DNA from: SZUA-448 sp045627185
Lineage (GTDB): Bacteria; Bacillota; Clostridia; Lachnospirales; Lachnospiraceae
DNA length: 32,498 nucleotides
Assembly (NCBI GenBank): GCA_045627185.1
Contig: JAZQNE010000148.1
Location: forward strand, 1-32,498
Reading direction: 5' to 3'
Both the position numbers and the translations under genes were made by a program. Each line of letters begins with the position of its first letter. Position 1 is the stretch's first letter. The notes beneath the pieces are model-generated. The model saw only the letters and a program-made list of their open reading frames with translations, searched no databases and had not been told where the DNA came from. Shown here in pieces: positions 31,715 to 32,498 of the stretch.

Positions 31715-32212
31715 CTGATTGAGCCATTCATCCGCTTGCGTACGGGATTTGAAAATAATGACCTGTTTTTGATTATATTTTTTGATCAAGTCATACAACA
31801 CGGGACGATTTTCGGTTCGGTATTCTTTTACGAGCGTTACAAGTTCCGGATCCAATGCGTTTTCTGTCCACGGAATATCCGATCTTTTTTTACCTATTCT
31901 TTCGACGATACCGTTCATACATTGCTCTTCGCTGAAATCCAAGAAAAACACTGTATCACAGGCCTGGAATCTTATATCATATGTTCGGCTGTAATCACCG
32001 TCTACGATCCATTCTTTGCCCTGAAGGATCCGATCCAACGCTTTATCAAATTCATCGCGGGAGATATGTGTTCGGTCGGCTTTCCACCAGACATTATCAA
32101 GATGAGTCAAAGGCAGGCCGGTCAATTCGTGAAGTTTTCTCGAAAACGTGCTTTTCCCGCTTCCGGAACACCCCAAAACGATAATTTTCTTTGCATTGAA
32201 TTTGTTTTCCAT
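31694..32212 (-). CDS. P-loop kinase of the adenylate-kinase-like (FlaR/topology-modulation) type
   Basis: A 172-residue soluble NTP-binding protein. Walker A GCSGSGKST spans residues 14-22. It is followed by THLDNVWWKADRT and WIVDGDYSRTYDIRF, VFFLDF (Walker-B-like strand), a basic stretch (RIGKKRSD) and a C-terminal strand IIFKSRTQADEWL. This order is that of small proteins often annotated as topology modulation protein or adenylate kinase-like. The D-x-x-W-W and DG-x-Y segments are typical of the group. The substrate is unknown, and the DNA-topology name has little support. ATG 32212 is chosen; the frame's TTG extension overlaps the predicted -35 box. Confidence 0.85.
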   Translation of the reverse strand: MENKFNAKKIIVLGCSGSGKSTFSRKLHELTGLPLTHLDNVWWKADRTHISRDEFDKALDRILQGKEWIVDGDYSRTYDIRFQACDTVFFLDFSEEQCMNGIVERIGKKRSDIPWTENALDPELVTLVKEYRTENRPVLYDLIKKYNQKQVIIFKSRTQADEWLNQGIYSNG

Positions 32213-32252
32213 CCTATTTATTTTCCCCTGCAAATTCTGATTTATCGAGTTC

Positions 32253-32281
32253 GTTTTAACACAAAACCGTGAACTTTTCAA
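32253..32281 (-). promoter_or_regulatory. Putative promoter of the P-loop kinase gene
   Basis: On the minus strand TTGAAA (32276-32281), a 17-base spacer and TAAAAC (32253-32258). The leader to the ATG at 32212 is about 35 bases. Confidence 0.5.
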
Positions 32282-32303
32282 CCGGTTTCACGCAAAAAAG
32301 CCC

Positions 32304-32498
32304 TCGGCTTCCGACCACTGACGGTTACCGGGGCACGCTGATAAGCATTTCACAAATCCCGCAAGGGATTTATTTCATTTCACATTCAAGCGAAGCGAGA
32401 ATATTTCACAATGCCGAGGAACGAGGCATTATTTCACATCGGCGTAAGCCGATATTTCACTATTCGTGCCCCGGTAACCGTCAGTGGTCGGAAGCCGA
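32304..32498. mobile_element. Inverted-repeat element with an internal hairpin array (MITE-like), cut by the window edge
   Basis: Perfect 33-bp inverted arms lie at 32304-32336 and 32466-32498 (TCGGCTTCCGACC... against ...GGTCGGAAGCCGA). Between them five copies of ATTTCAC (starting 32347, 32377, 32403, 32431, 32454) alternate with four hairpins: AAATCCC-GCAA-GGGATTT (32354-32371), an imperfect ATTC...GAAT one (about 32384-32402), AATGCC...GGCATT (32410-32430) and ATCGGC-GTAA-GCCGAT (32438-32453). Two loops are GNRA tetraloops. There is no reading frame inside. The left arm is preceded by AAAAAAGCCC, so the repeat may continue past base 32498. It is probably a non-autonomous repeat or structured RNA/DNA element; the mobile nature is inferred. 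Confidence 0.65.

Noticed and set aside
31736..32272. 178-residue plus-strand frame opposite the P-loop kinase
   Set aside because: Antisense to a frame with an intact Walker A motif and family features; no promoter or ribosome site of its own.
32347..32460. CRISPR array
   Set aside because: The constant unit is only 7 bases, the intervening segments are self-complementary hairpins of varied length, and no cas genes are present.

Overview
The window reads as a chromosomal segment of a low-to-mid GC Firmicute, most likely a Clostridia/Lachnospiraceae-type gut or rumen anaerobe. The grounds are the strong AGGAGG ribosome sites, the yajC/tgt, clpC/radA and purE-M-N-D/glyA gene content, a tRNA-Trp of clostridial layout, and a large SH3b-repeat glucosaminidase. 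The taxon is an inference from gene style, not a database match. Most genes lie on the minus strand.

Layout. 1-4130: yajC and tgt (minus), a CDF metal exporter (plus), a stand-alone tRNA-Trp with its own promoter and terminator, and a promoter-driven plus-strand gene whose product carries FliM-like EIDxLL motifs. 4202-9000 (minus): two ABC-importer gene sets flanking a uridine phosphorylase. One set is complete (binding protein, permease, ATPase). The other has only a binding protein and a divergent permease. In both binding proteins the two halves of the SBP_bac_3 fold are in swapped order, that is, they are circularly permuted relative to GlnH/HisJ-type proteins. 9019-15112 (minus): an anchored beta-propeller protein, radA, a small beta-rich protein with a hairpin-headed leader, and clpC (no ctsR/mcsA/mcsB beside it). 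15153-21003 (minus): two secreted envelope proteins sharing a cadherin-like beta-sandwich domain; the larger has about ten SH3b repeats and a glucosaminidase domain.

21293-26441 (minus): a purine operon in transcription order small membrane protein, purE, purM, purN, purD, glyA, ended by a strong terminator. GlyA supplies glycine (PurD substrate) and one-carbon units (PurN cofactor). Two sigma-A-like promoters lie upstream. 26859-27791: a YihY/BrkB-family membrane protein with a TTG start (plus). 27882-30275 (minus): three tandem six-helix membrane proteins that look like diverged paralogues. 30578-31519: a PH-like membrane protein. 31694-32212: a P-loop kinase. 32304-32498: the left part, running to the window edge, of a repeat element. 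It has perfect 33-bp inverted arms enclosing four short hairpins separated by the heptamer ATTTCAC.

The observations most worth following are the circularly permuted binding proteins, the degenerate second importer that lacks an ATPase, and the hairpin-array inverted-repeat element at the right edge.
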